From: Singulisphaera acidiphila DSM 18658
Lineage (GTDB): Bacteria; Planctomycetota; Planctomycetia; Isosphaerales; Isosphaeraceae
NCBI RefSeq assembly: GCF_000242455.2
Contig: NC_019892.1
Location: 930,001 to 994,000, forward strand
Direction of reading: 5' to 3'
DNA: 64,000 nt
Shown here: one piece after another, positions 37,567-45,215 of the stretch
How the letters are laid out: each line of letters opens with the position of its first letter
Position numbering within the stretch: position 1 is the stretch's first letter
Notes under the pieces: generated by a model
The model's database searches: none
What the model was told of the DNA's origin: nothing
What the model saw: only the letters and a program-made list of their open reading frames with translations
Made by a program: the position numbers and the translations under genes

Positions 37567-38562
37567 ATGAGGTATGCGGTGGCCATCCTTGGGGCGGCGG
37601 CATTTGTCGTCGCTCCTGCCTTTGGCGACGACCAAGGTCCGAAACCTGCTTCGTCCGGGGTCGAGTCGGACTCGAAAGCCCAATCGGCCGACGAGCAAGC
37701 GATTCGTACGTCGGCCGAGGCGTTCACGCGGGCGTATAACGCGGGGGATGCTCATGCCTTGGCTGAACAGTTCTCGAAGAACGCGGATGTGATTGATGGC
37801 GATGGAGTCCGGATCCGCGGCCGGGAGGCGATCGAGCAGGCTCTCGCCGCCACATTCAAGGAGGAGCCGGGCGACAAGATTGCATTGGCGATCGACTCGC
37901 TTCGCTTCATCAGCCCTGACGTGGCCCTGGAAGAGGGGCGGAACACGGTGACCCCGGCCGGTGGCGCTCCGGTGTCCCGCCGGCACCTTGTGATTCACAT
38001 CAAGCAGGACGGGCGCTGGTATATGGACAGCGTTCGCGAAGCGAAAGATCTCGTGGTTCGACCGCACGACCGGCTGAAAGAACTCGAGTGGATGCTCGGT
38101 GAATGGACTGATGAGGGCTCCGACTCCATTGTACGGACCAAGTGTCACTGGTCGAAGGACGAGAATTTCCTACTCCGCGACATCACGGTGCAGGTTCAGG
38201 GAGCGACCGCCACAAGCATTACGCAACGGATTGGCTGGGATCCGCTGACAGAGCGTTTCAAGTCCTGGGAATTCGACTCCGAAGGGGGACACAGCGAAGG
38301 GCTCTGGGCACGAGCCGGCGAGAAGAACTGGGTCGTGAAACACGCGGGGGTTTTGCCCGACGGTCGCACGTCCTCTGCCACGCGTGTCATCGTCTTGGAG
38401 ACGCCGAACCGCGTGCGCTGGGCGTCGATCGATCGGGTCGTCGGTGGCGAGGCGCTCCCGGAGGAGATGTCGTTTCTCATGGTCAAAATCCCTCCCGCCC
38501 CCGGGACTCAGGAGGGCGAGAAGGCAGCCCCGTCTACAACTCCGGCGAGGGACAAACGATGA
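37567..38562 (+). CDS. Secreted SnoaL/NTF2-like (SgcJ/EcaC-type) protein
   Basis: A 331-residue protein with a signal peptide (MRYAVAILGAAAFVVAPAFG). Residues about 42-160 form an NTF2-like domain (AIRTSAEAFTRAYNAGDAHA, FSKNADVIDGDGVRIRGREA, HIKQDGRWYMDSVRE). The second half (LKELEWMLGEWTDEG, RIGWDPLTERFKSWEFDSEG) resembles a lipocalin-like DUF1579/YesU-type domain. The catalytic role is unknown. It overlaps the next gene by an ATGA. Confidence 0.82.
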   Translation: MRYAVAILGAAAFVVAPAFGDDQGPKPASSGVESDSKAQSADEQAIRTSAEAFTRAYNAGDAHALAEQFSKNADVIDGDGVRIRGREAIEQALAATFKEEPGDKIALAIDSLRFISPDVALEEGRNTVTPAGGAPVSRRHLVIHIKQDGRWYMDSVREAKDLVVRPHDRLKELEWMLGEWTDEGSDSIVRTKCHWSKDENFLLRDITVQVQGATATSITQRIGWDPLTERFKSWEFDSEGGHSEGLWARAGEKNWVVKHAGVLPDGRTSSATRVIVLETPNRVRWASIDRVVGGEALPEEMSFLMVKIPPAPGTQEGEKAAPSTTPARDKR

Positions 38563-40232
38563 GCACCAAGCGAACCACCTTGATTGCGTTGACCTTAGTT
38601 CTCGCCTTGCACGTTGTTGAGCAACCCGCCGGGGCCCGCGGCTTTGGCGGAGGTGGCCGAGGCGGCGGCGGCGGCTTCCGCGGTGGCGGCGGCGGTTTTA
38701 GTGGCGGTGGCTACCGTGGTGGCGGTTTTAGTGGCGGTGGCTACCGTGGTGGTGGTTTTAGTGGCGGAGGCTACCGCGGCGGCGGCTTCGAAGGGGGCGG
38801 CTACCGTGGCGGTGGCTTCGAGGGGGGCGGCTACCGTGGCGGCGGCTTTGGTGGCACTGGCAGTTACGGGGGCGGTTACGGCGGTCGAGCGGGCTTCGGG
38901 GGTGACAACCGCTTCGGCGTCGGCAACCGCACCAACGTCGGAATTGGCGACCGAAACATCAACACCGGGATCAACCGTTCGTTCGATGGCGGCAACCGCG
39001 CCAATTTCACGAACAGCAATCGCACAAACATCGGTGTCAATTCCGGAAACATCAATCGGATCAATAACAATAGCGGGAACATTAACCGCATCAACAATGT
39101 GAATGTGAATAATTCGCATTGGGGGAATGGCTCACGCTGGAACAATGCCTACTCCGGCTACCACAACGGGTGGGTGCACGGCTATTGGAACGGGCACAAT
39201 TCGAACGCCTGGGGCTGGCGAGGCGGCTACTGGGGCGGTGGTGCCTGGGGGTTCGGAGCGGGGCTGGGGCTGGGATGGGGGCTCTCGCCTTGGGGTTTCG
39301 GCTCATCGCTCTACAACTGGGGGTACATGCCCTACTCCAACCCGTACTACATCGCGTCACCGGGGGTGGTCGATCAGCCCGTGTACGACTACGCCCAGCC
39401 GATCGACACGACGAGTGCGGCCCCCGCGCAATCGGTGACCGATCAGGCGGTCCAGCTCTTCGACGATGCGCGGGCCTTTTTCATGAAGGGGGACTACGCC
39501 CAGGCGCTCACCTTGACGGACCAGGCGCTTGCGACGATGCCCAACGATTCCGCCTTGCACGAGTTCCGTGGCCTGGTTCTGTTCGCGCTCGGGCGATACG
39601 ACGAGGCCGCGGCCCCGCTTTACGCCGTGCTCTCGGTCGGGCCCGGCTGGGACTGGACCACGCTCATCAGCCTCTACCCCGGTATCGACGTCTACACCAC
39701 GCAACTTCGTGCCTTGGAGGCCTACTGTGGCCAACACCGAGACTCGGCCTCGGGCCGCTTCGTCCTCGCCTATCAGTACCTGGCGGCGGGGCACAACGAT
39801 GCGGCCGTCGGCATGCTCCGGCAAGTGATCCAACTCAAGCCGGACGACAAGCTCTCCACGCAATTGCTCGCGCAGCTCGCACCGTCGAATGCCAAGGATG
39901 ACGCTGCGCAGCCGGCCAATCAGCCCGCGCTTGTCGATACGACTCCTCCCGCGGGGGCGACCATCGAAGGCACCTGGAAGGCCGCTCCGACAACGGACAC
40001 GGCCATCAACCTGACGATCAATCCCGGCGGGGTGTTCCAATGGAACGTCGCTCAGAAGGGACAGAATCGGCAGTTTGGCGGGACGTCCACCTTTGGCGAT
40101 GGAATCCTCACCCTCGCCCAGGAGAACGGCCCGGCGCTGGTCGGTCGGGTGAGCTGGAGCGATCCCACCCACATCACCTTCCACGTGGTTGGCGACGGAC
40201 CGGAAACGCCGGGACTCACCTTCTCCAAGTGA
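38559..40232 (+). CDS. Secreted Gly-rich repeat protein with C-terminal TPR
   Basis: A 557-residue protein. The signal peptide (TTLIALTLVLALHVVEQPAGA) is followed by a Gly-rich region (about 25-105) made of GGGFSGGGYR-type decapeptides. An Asn/Ile-rich stretch follows (GNINRINNNSGNINRINNVN), then a Trp/Gly-rich segment (WGWRGGYWGGGAWGFGAG), then two to three TPR units (ALTLTDQALATMPNDSALHE, FRGLVLFALGRYDEAAAPLY) and a C-terminal beta domain (GTWKAAPTTDTAINLTI). Such proteins are common in planctomycetes and are probably surface or periplasmic. It is co-translated with the NTF2-like gene (ATGA overlap) and followed by a strong terminator. Confidence 0.82.
   Translation: MSTKRTTLIALTLVLALHVVEQPAGARGFGGGGRGGGGGFRGGGGGFSGGGYRGGGFSGGGYRGGGFSGGGYRGGGFEGGGYRGGGFEGGGYRGGGFGGTGSYGGGYGGRAGFGGDNRFGVGNRTNVGIGDRNINTGINRSFDGGNRANFTNSNRTNIGVNSGNINRINNNSGNINRINNVNVNNSHWGNGSRWNNAYSGYHNGWVHGYWNGHNSNAWGWRGGYWGGGAWGFGAGLGLGWGLSPWGFGSSLYNWGYMPYSNPYYIASPGVVDQPVYDYAQPIDTTSAAPAQSVTDQAVQLFDDARAFFMKGDYAQALTLTDQALATMPNDSALHEFRGLVLFALGRYDEAAAPLYAVLSVGPGWDWTTLISLYPGIDVYTTQLRALEAYCGQHRDSASGRFVLAYQYLAAGHNDAAVGMLRQVIQLKPDDKLSTQLLAQLAPSNAKDDAAQPANQPALVDTTPPAGATIEGTWKAAPTTDTAINLTINPGGVFQWNVAQKGQNRQFGGTSTFGDGILTLAQENGPALVGRVSWSDPTHITFHVVGDGPETPGLTFSK
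38691..38850 (+). repeat. Tandem 30-bp repeat inside the Gly-rich gene
   Basis: Five consecutive 30-bp units (38691, 38721, 38751, 38781, 38811) and a partial sixth, with consensus GGCGGTTTTAGTGGCGGTGG then CTACCGTGGT. They encode GGFSGGGYRG or GGFEGGGYRG. The first three encode Ser, the next two Glu at position 4. It is a coding minisatellite prone to copy-number change. Confidence 0.9.
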
Positions 40233-40274
40233 GCCGGTATCCGAGTACGACTGGAGACCTCCGTTGAGCCGGGT

Positions 40275-40312
40275 CGAGACCTTGGGGCAAGGTCTCGGCT
40301 CGGTCTTTTTTT
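40275..40312 (+). terminator. Rho-independent terminator
   Basis: CGAGACCTT and AAGGTCTCG form a perfect 9-bp stem around a GGGGC loop (40275-40297), followed by GCTCGGTC and seven T (40306-40312). It ends the 37567-40232 operon. Confidence 0.85.
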
Positions 40313-40823
40313 ACAGACGTTTGAACGAACGTCACGGCCTTGGAAGTGGATTCGGCCGGTGACGAGAACCGAGAGTCAACGATCCAGGCACTCCGCAACT
40401 CTGGAAAGGACAATTTGCAGAACGTGAACAGCATGGTTTTGTTTTGTAAAATTTTGCTGAATATGTTTTTTTGTAAATGATGCGGAGCATGGTAATGATT
40501 GGTTTGGGCTGCAATCTGGGCAGTGGTTGTATTTTGTAATTGTGAAAATATTTGCGGATTTTTATTTTTACGGAATGCTGTGACTTGTAACGGTCCGGCT
40601 AATCGCGAACAGAATGCCTCAAATAATGCTGACTCATCCCGCTTCCCAAGCGGGGGGCACGGTTCTCGTCGGGTTCGCGTCGAGAACCTTTGCCTTGAAA
40701 TTTGAGCCGGGCTGAGATCCGGACGAACCTTGAATGGCCGTCTGACGTCAACGTGCTTGGGGGATCGCGCCTTGTTCGATACAATGTCGGCCTTGCGCTC
40801 CCCGGCATCGAGGGATCTCGGTT
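40313..40823. other. Intergenic region with an AT-rich island
   Basis: About 510 bp without a supportable gene. Bases 40430-40590 are markedly AT-rich (runs TTTTGTTTTGTAAAATTTTG and TTTTTATTTTTACGG) against a GC-rich genome. It may contain the promoter of the PhzF gene or be a remnant of imported DNA. Confidence 0.5.
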
Positions 40824-41633
40824 ATGGGACAAAAGATCGTCCAGGTAGATGCGTTTACCGACCGGCCGTTCGCCGGCAATCCGGCTGCGGTTTGTGTGAT
40901 GTCCTCCCCACGCGACGAGCGCTGGATGCAGAATGTCGCGTTGGAGATGAACCTCTCCGAAACGGCCTTCCTTCATCGGGTTGAGGATGGCTACAGTCTT
41001 CGCTGGTTCACGCCGACCGTAGAGGTCGACCTTTGCGGGCATGCGACCTTGGCCACGGCCCATGTGTTGTGGGAAGAGGGATTTCTCCCGCCCGAGGCGG
41101 TCGCGCGGTTTCAGACGCGAAGCGGACTCCTAACCGCGAAGCGCGAGGGAAAATGGATCGAGCTCGATTTTCCGGCCAGAGCGATCGGGCCCGCTACGGG
41201 GTCCGTTGATGAACTGTCGCGTGCGTTGAATGTGCCCGTTCGATTGGTGGCGTTCAACGAGTACGACTGCCTGGCGGAGGTCGAGTCGGAAGCTGTGGTC
41301 CGAAGCCTTGTTCCCGATATGACGCGACTGTCGGCGATTCCGGTCCGCGGCGTGATCGTCACGGCTCGGGCTTCGACGGCCGGCTTCGACTTCGTTTCCC
41401 GGTTCTTCGCACCGCGTGTGGGGATCGACGAAGACCCGGTCTGCGGCTCAGCGCACTGTGCCTTGGCTCCCTACTGGAGCGATCGCCTGGGCAAGTCCGA
41501 GCTTGTCGGCTATCAAGCTTCGCCGCGAGGAGGTGCGGTTCGCGTGCGGGTGAGCGGCTCTCGGGTTCACCTGGGGGGCCAGGCCGTGATTGTCCTGCGG
41601 GGCGAGCTCGCCGATTCGACAGGCATTGATTGA
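40824..41633 (+). CDS. PhzF-family isomerase/epimerase-like protein
   Basis: A 269-residue protein. Motifs: VDAFTDRPFAGNPAAVCVM, catalytic Glu in LSETAFL, LRWFTPTVEVDLCGHATLAT, and DPVCGSAHCALAPYW near the C-terminus. These define the two-lobed DAP-epimerase-like PhzF fold. PhzF isomerises DHHA in phenazine synthesis, but no phenazine genes are present, so the substrate here is unknown. It is followed 22 bp later by the CPBP protease gene. Confidence 0.92.
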   Translation: MGQKIVQVDAFTDRPFAGNPAAVCVMSSPRDERWMQNVALEMNLSETAFLHRVEDGYSLRWFTPTVEVDLCGHATLATAHVLWEEGFLPPEAVARFQTRSGLLTAKREGKWIELDFPARAIGPATGSVDELSRALNVPVRLVAFNEYDCLAEVESEAVVRSLVPDMTRLSAIPVRGVIVTARASTAGFDFVSRFFAPRVGIDEDPVCGSAHCALAPYWSDRLGKSELVGYQASPRGGAVRVRVSGSRVHLGGQAVIVLRGELADSTGID

Positions 41634-41655
41634 TTGACCGAGAGGACCCTGCATC

Positions 41656-42291
41656 GTGACGGACGAAGAGAGATCGGATTCGACCGGTCGCCCCGCCTTG
41701 GATCAGGGCACGGTCGTCGTGGCCGCGGTCCTCTTCGAAGGGGGACTTGCGCCCTTGGCCCTGGCGATCGGCTGGCTCATGGGCCAGTCCCCCCTGGAAG
41801 GTTTTACCTGGTCGATCCGCGACGCGTTCCTCGGTGTGGTCGCCGCCTTGCCGATGTATGCGATGTTCCAGCTCTTGATGCGGTGGCCGATCAGGCCGCT
41901 CGAGCGCATCCGCCACTTCTTCGAAGCTGAGTTGACTCCCTTGTTTGGATCTCGGCCTGACTCCGACCTCGCCCTGGTAGCCCTTGCTGCTGGTGTCGGA
42001 GAGGAAATGCTCTTCCGAGGTGTCCTCCAAGGGGTTCTCGCCCACTGGCTGGGAACCTGGGAAGGGCTGGTCGCCGCCAGTCTCCTGTTCGGCCTGGTCC
42101 ACCCGATTACGGTGACGTATGTCCTGGTGGCGGGGTTGCTTGGGGCCTACCTCGGTGCCGTCTGGATTTTCAGCGGCAACCTGTTGGTTGTCATGATTGC
42201 CCATGCCGTTTACGACTTCCTTGCATTGCGCGCGCTGTTCCGTGGTCGCATGCTTTCCACACCCGTTGCGGACCGGCAAATCCCGAGCTGA
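41656..42291 (+). CDS. CPBP-family intramembrane metalloprotease
   Basis: A 211-residue polytopic protein starting at GTG 41656. The conserved motifs of the CAAX-protease/bacteriocin-processing family are present: EEMLFRG (catalytic Glu pair and Arg), FGLVHP (second His motif) and HAVYDF (third). Four or more hydrophobic segments surround them. Bacterial members cleave within membranes or confer bacteriocin self-immunity; the role here is unknown. It is probably co-transcribed with the PhzF gene. Confidence 0.9.
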   Translation: MTDEERSDSTGRPALDQGTVVVAAVLFEGGLAPLALAIGWLMGQSPLEGFTWSIRDAFLGVVAALPMYAMFQLLMRWPIRPLERIRHFFEAELTPLFGSRPDSDLALVALAAGVGEEMLFRGVLQGVLAHWLGTWEGLVAASLLFGLVHPITVTYVLVAGLLGAYLGAVWIFSGNLLVVMIAHAVYDFLALRALFRGRMLSTPVADRQIPS

Positions 42292-42423
42292 GGGGCTAAC
42301 TTCAGGTCGCGCGGATGATTTTGGGACCTTTTCGGGATATGCTGGCGGAATTGGGACCCGGTCCAAGCTGAGGACTTGAGGTCCGGCCGGGCGAGAAGCT
42401 TGCTCTTCGGAAAGGGACCAGTC

Positions 42424-43383
42424 ATGCGAGTGTTACCATTACCGGCGTGGCGTTGGGGCTTGGTCGGGCTGCTACTGCTGGTTGTTACTGGACTTGCTGG
42501 GTCGACTGCGCGGGCCGCGACCTTGCGCTGGAAGTTCCAGCCAGGCGAGACGCTCCACTACGCGATGGATCAGAAGACGGTCACGTCGGTCAAAGGGGGG
42601 CCTCAAGACATCAAGTCGACGATGTCCCAGACGATCGACATGGAGTGGGTCGTCAAGGAGATCGGCGCCGATGGCTTGACCCACTTGACGCAGAAGGTCA
42701 CTCGCATCCGCACCAAGATCGAATCGGCGTTCGGGCCCTTCGAGTTCGACTCGAAGGAAGTCAAAGACCCTGAGGGAGCGGTTGCGGCGGGGCTTGTTCC
42801 CTTGTTGAGGGCCCTGGTCGGCGCGGAGTTCTCCTTCAAGATGAACGAGCAAGGCGAAATGAGTGACGTCAAAGTCCCCGAGAAGGTGCTCGAGTCGATC
42901 AAGAAGTCCGGGTCGCTCGGGGGGAACGCGGGGATGTTCTCCGAAGAGGGGATGAAGAACATGGTCGTCGAGTCGAGCCTCGCCGTCCCCAAGGAGGATA
43001 TTGAGAAGGGGAAGAGCTGGACCCGGGAGTCGAAGATCACGATGCCGATCGGTACGATGACGCTCGATAAGGCCTACACTTACCAAGGTCCCGAGACCAA
43101 CGACGCGAAGAAGGTCGAGCGGATCGATTTGGTCACGAAGGTCGACATCCAGCTTGCGCCTGGCAATAATCTCGATATGAAGGTTCAGTCTCAAGAGGGT
43201 AAGGGAAGCTTCTTCTTCGACAACGCGGTTGGCCGAGTTGCCGAATCCACCGTCAGCGAGAAGCTTGAGATGGTGTTCAAGCTGAAAGTGGGGGAGCAGG
43301 AGAATCAAATCATTCAAGGGAACGAGACGACCACAAGCATGAAGCTGGTCAAGGGGCAAGACGCCGAGCCCTCGAAGCCATGA
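42424..43383 (+). CDS. Secreted hypothetical protein (DUF6263-like)
   Basis: A 319-residue protein with a signal peptide (WGLVGLLLLVVTGLAGSTARA) and a beta-rich remainder beginning LRWKFQPGETLHYAMDQ. It then has IDMEWVVKEIGADGLTHLTQ, KVTRIRTKIESAFGPFEFDS and a GKSWTRESKITMPIGTM stretch. The pattern (LRWKFKxGexlxY) is what I recall of a planctomycete secreted family (DUF6263), but the assignment is tentative. ATG 42424 has AAAGGGA upstream. A hairpin (43399-43426) follows the stop. Confidence 0.65.
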   Translation: MRVLPLPAWRWGLVGLLLLVVTGLAGSTARAATLRWKFQPGETLHYAMDQKTVTSVKGGPQDIKSTMSQTIDMEWVVKEIGADGLTHLTQKVTRIRTKIESAFGPFEFDSKEVKDPEGAVAAGLVPLLRALVGAEFSFKMNEQGEMSDVKVPEKVLESIKKSGSLGGNAGMFSEEGMKNMVVESSLAVPKEDIEKGKSWTRESKITMPIGTMTLDKAYTYQGPETNDAKKVERIDLVTKVDIQLAPGNNLDMKVQSQEGKGSFFFDNAVGRVAESTVSEKLEMVFKLKVGEQENQIIQGNETTTSMKLVKGQDAEPSKP

Positions 43384-43398
43384 GGTCCGTTCGTTCCG

Positions 43399-43426
43399 TC
43401 GGCCTCCGACTTTCGACGGAGGCCGA
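43399..43426. terminator. Hairpin after 42424-43383
   Basis: TCGGCCTCCG and CGGAGGCCGA form a perfect 10-bp stem around ACTTTCGA, 15 bp after the stop codon. The T-run is absent. The rest of the gap to 43723 shows nothing assignable. Confidence 0.5.
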
Positions 43427-43723
43427 TCGGCCTGGCTCGTGCTGAAGCCCGGCCCGTTTGGGAACAGGCTGGCAACCCCTTGGAGCGAGCTTCCCGAGGC
43501 CCGGGCGGCCCGCTCGCCCGTTGGGATTTGTCCGGGGCCGTTTCCATCGGCCGAGCTACGAGGAACTGCCTCCGCTGAGTGCTGGGCGGCTTAAATTGGG
43601 GCTACCATCACATCCCACGTCAATCCGGAAGGGGATTGAGGCCTGTTTTTGAAAGCGGTCGGAGCCGTCACACACCGAACGAAGGAGCGTGCAGCATGGA
43701 GGAGTGGCGTGGAGGATAGGATT

Positions 43724-45070
43724 GTGACGATGCCCGCACCTGGCGATTCCCAGGCTGGATCAAGACCGATGAGTAGTGCGGCAGAGAACGTTCGCCAGCA
43801 GAACGCGGCAACCGGAGCGGGACGAGACGTCCTGATCGTGGCTCTCCTGGGCCTTGGGGTTGTGGCAACGCGCCTTCCTTATCTCCATAACTTCGCGTTC
43901 ATGGGTAAAGATGGGCCTCTTTACATCCAGGCGCTTACGCTTGATCGCACATTTGATGTGCCGATGCCCGGCAACATCGGCTATGTCCTGTTGGGTAAGC
44001 TGGCCAATCTCTTTTTGGCGAATCCGATCCACGCCTACCTGGCTGTGAATATTGCGCTGACCTGCGTCGGCGTTGCGTTCACTTATTTGTTCGCGATGCT
44101 GATCGTTTCCCGGCCGTTGGCCGTGGCGACGGCGTTCGCGTTTGCCTGCAATCCCCTGGTCTGGTGGCACGGGGCCGTGATCGCGAGCTATCCGGTCTGG
44201 CTCGCCGTTATGCCCTCGATCGGCTATTTCGGGCTCAGGTTTGTTCGTGGTCGTGCTTTCCGCGATCTCCTTGGGACGACCATCGCCCTCGGGATCGGGA
44301 TGATCCTCCGCCCGGATCTGCTCGCGTTCGGCTCGCCCCTCTGGTTCGGTTGCCTGGCGCTGGGGCGTGCGCGGTGGCGCGACTGGTTGATCGCCATCGC
44401 GATCCTTGCGACGGCCTGCGCCTTCTGGTTCTTCGGTACGGCCTGGGTGCTGGGCGGGGTCGAGATCTACCTGGAGCGGGTCCGTGCCAAATCCGAGGGG
44501 GATGCGGAGGGCTTCTCGTTTCATCGCCGAGGACTTGTCGAGGGCCTGCTCCGCAACGGGACCAAGTACGGCCTTTTCCTCGCCTGGTCCTCAGCGCTCT
44601 GCCTGATCCCGTTCTCGATTGCGGTCGTCCGCCGTCTCGGTTCGCTCTCCTCCTCACGATGGCGTGGGACTCTCCTGGCTCTGCTCTGGGTCGGACCGTC
44701 CTGGTATTTTTCGTTTTTCGTTTTCGCCGGGAACGCCGGCTTGATCTTTCCCTTCCTCCCCTTGCTCTATCTCGGGGCTGCGCAGGGGTTCGACTTCTGG
44801 CTCGGTCGTCGCGGTGCGGTGAAGCCGGCCATCGCGATGGGGACTCTTGGTCTCCTGAGCGCGTTGCAGTTTGTGGCGACCCCGCTCGTCCGCGAAACGA
44901 ATCAGCGGCAGGTGATTCTCAACGTCATGTTCTTCCGCCATACCGGGGCCGGGATCCAGGCGCGGTACAACCATAACCTCGACGACTACGGGATCTCCCC
45001 TTCCCTGGCGTCGGTCACCCGCCAGATCAAGGCGCCCGAGCCGATCCCATACTTCCCGCCGAAGAATTGA
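43724..45070 (+). CDS. Polytopic membrane protein, glycosyltransferase-39/ArnT-like fold
   Basis: About 448 residues from GTG 43724 (GGAGGA 7 nt upstream). At least ten hydrophobic segments are seen. The first extracytoplasmic loop follows VLIVALLGLGVVATRLPYLHN and reads FAFMGKDGPLYIQALTLDR, where an acidic residue in this loop (here KDG) is the catalytic site in GT-C enzymes. The family member cannot be named. It probably transfers a sugar or mannose-like group from a polyprenyl donor outside the cytoplasm. It is convergent with the sigma-54 gene; a terminator lies between. Confidence 0.7.
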   Translation: MTMPAPGDSQAGSRPMSSAAENVRQQNAATGAGRDVLIVALLGLGVVATRLPYLHNFAFMGKDGPLYIQALTLDRTFDVPMPGNIGYVLLGKLANLFLANPIHAYLAVNIALTCVGVAFTYLFAMLIVSRPLAVATAFAFACNPLVWWHGAVIASYPVWLAVMPSIGYFGLRFVRGRAFRDLLGTTIALGIGMILRPDLLAFGSPLWFGCLALGRARWRDWLIAIAILATACAFWFFGTAWVLGGVEIYLERVRAKSEGDAEGFSFHRRGLVEGLLRNGTKYGLFLAWSSALCLIPFSIAVVRRLGSLSSSRWRGTLLALLWVGPSWYFSFFVFAGNAGLIFPFLPLLYLGAAQGFDFWLGRRGAVKPAIAMGTLGLLSALQFVATPLVRETNQRQVILNVMFFRHTGAGIQARYNHNLDDYGISPSLASVTRQIKAPEPIPYFPPKN

Positions 45071-45153
45071 AATTGAAAGGCCGGGGTGTTCGCTCGCCTC
45101 TGAGGCGGTTCTTCGCCGAGATAATGAAGAGGCCTGGATCTGTGAGTTGCTGA

Positions 45154-45189
45154 GGCGAGCGCTCCGCTTCTCGTTCGCCAGTTTTTTTT
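45154..45189 (+). terminator. Rho-independent terminator between convergent genes
   Basis: GGCGAGC (45154-45160) pairs with GTTCGCC (45173-45179), one G-U pair, followed by AG and eight T (45182-45189). It serves the rightward glycosyltransferase-like gene. Confidence 0.65.
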
Positions 45190-45215
45190 GTGTTGTCAGT
45201 GTCACGCGAAAGGTG

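Noticed and set aside
38691..38850. Regular repeats that could suggest a CRISPR array
   Set aside because: Units are directly adjacent without unique spacers and are in frame with a Gly-rich protein.
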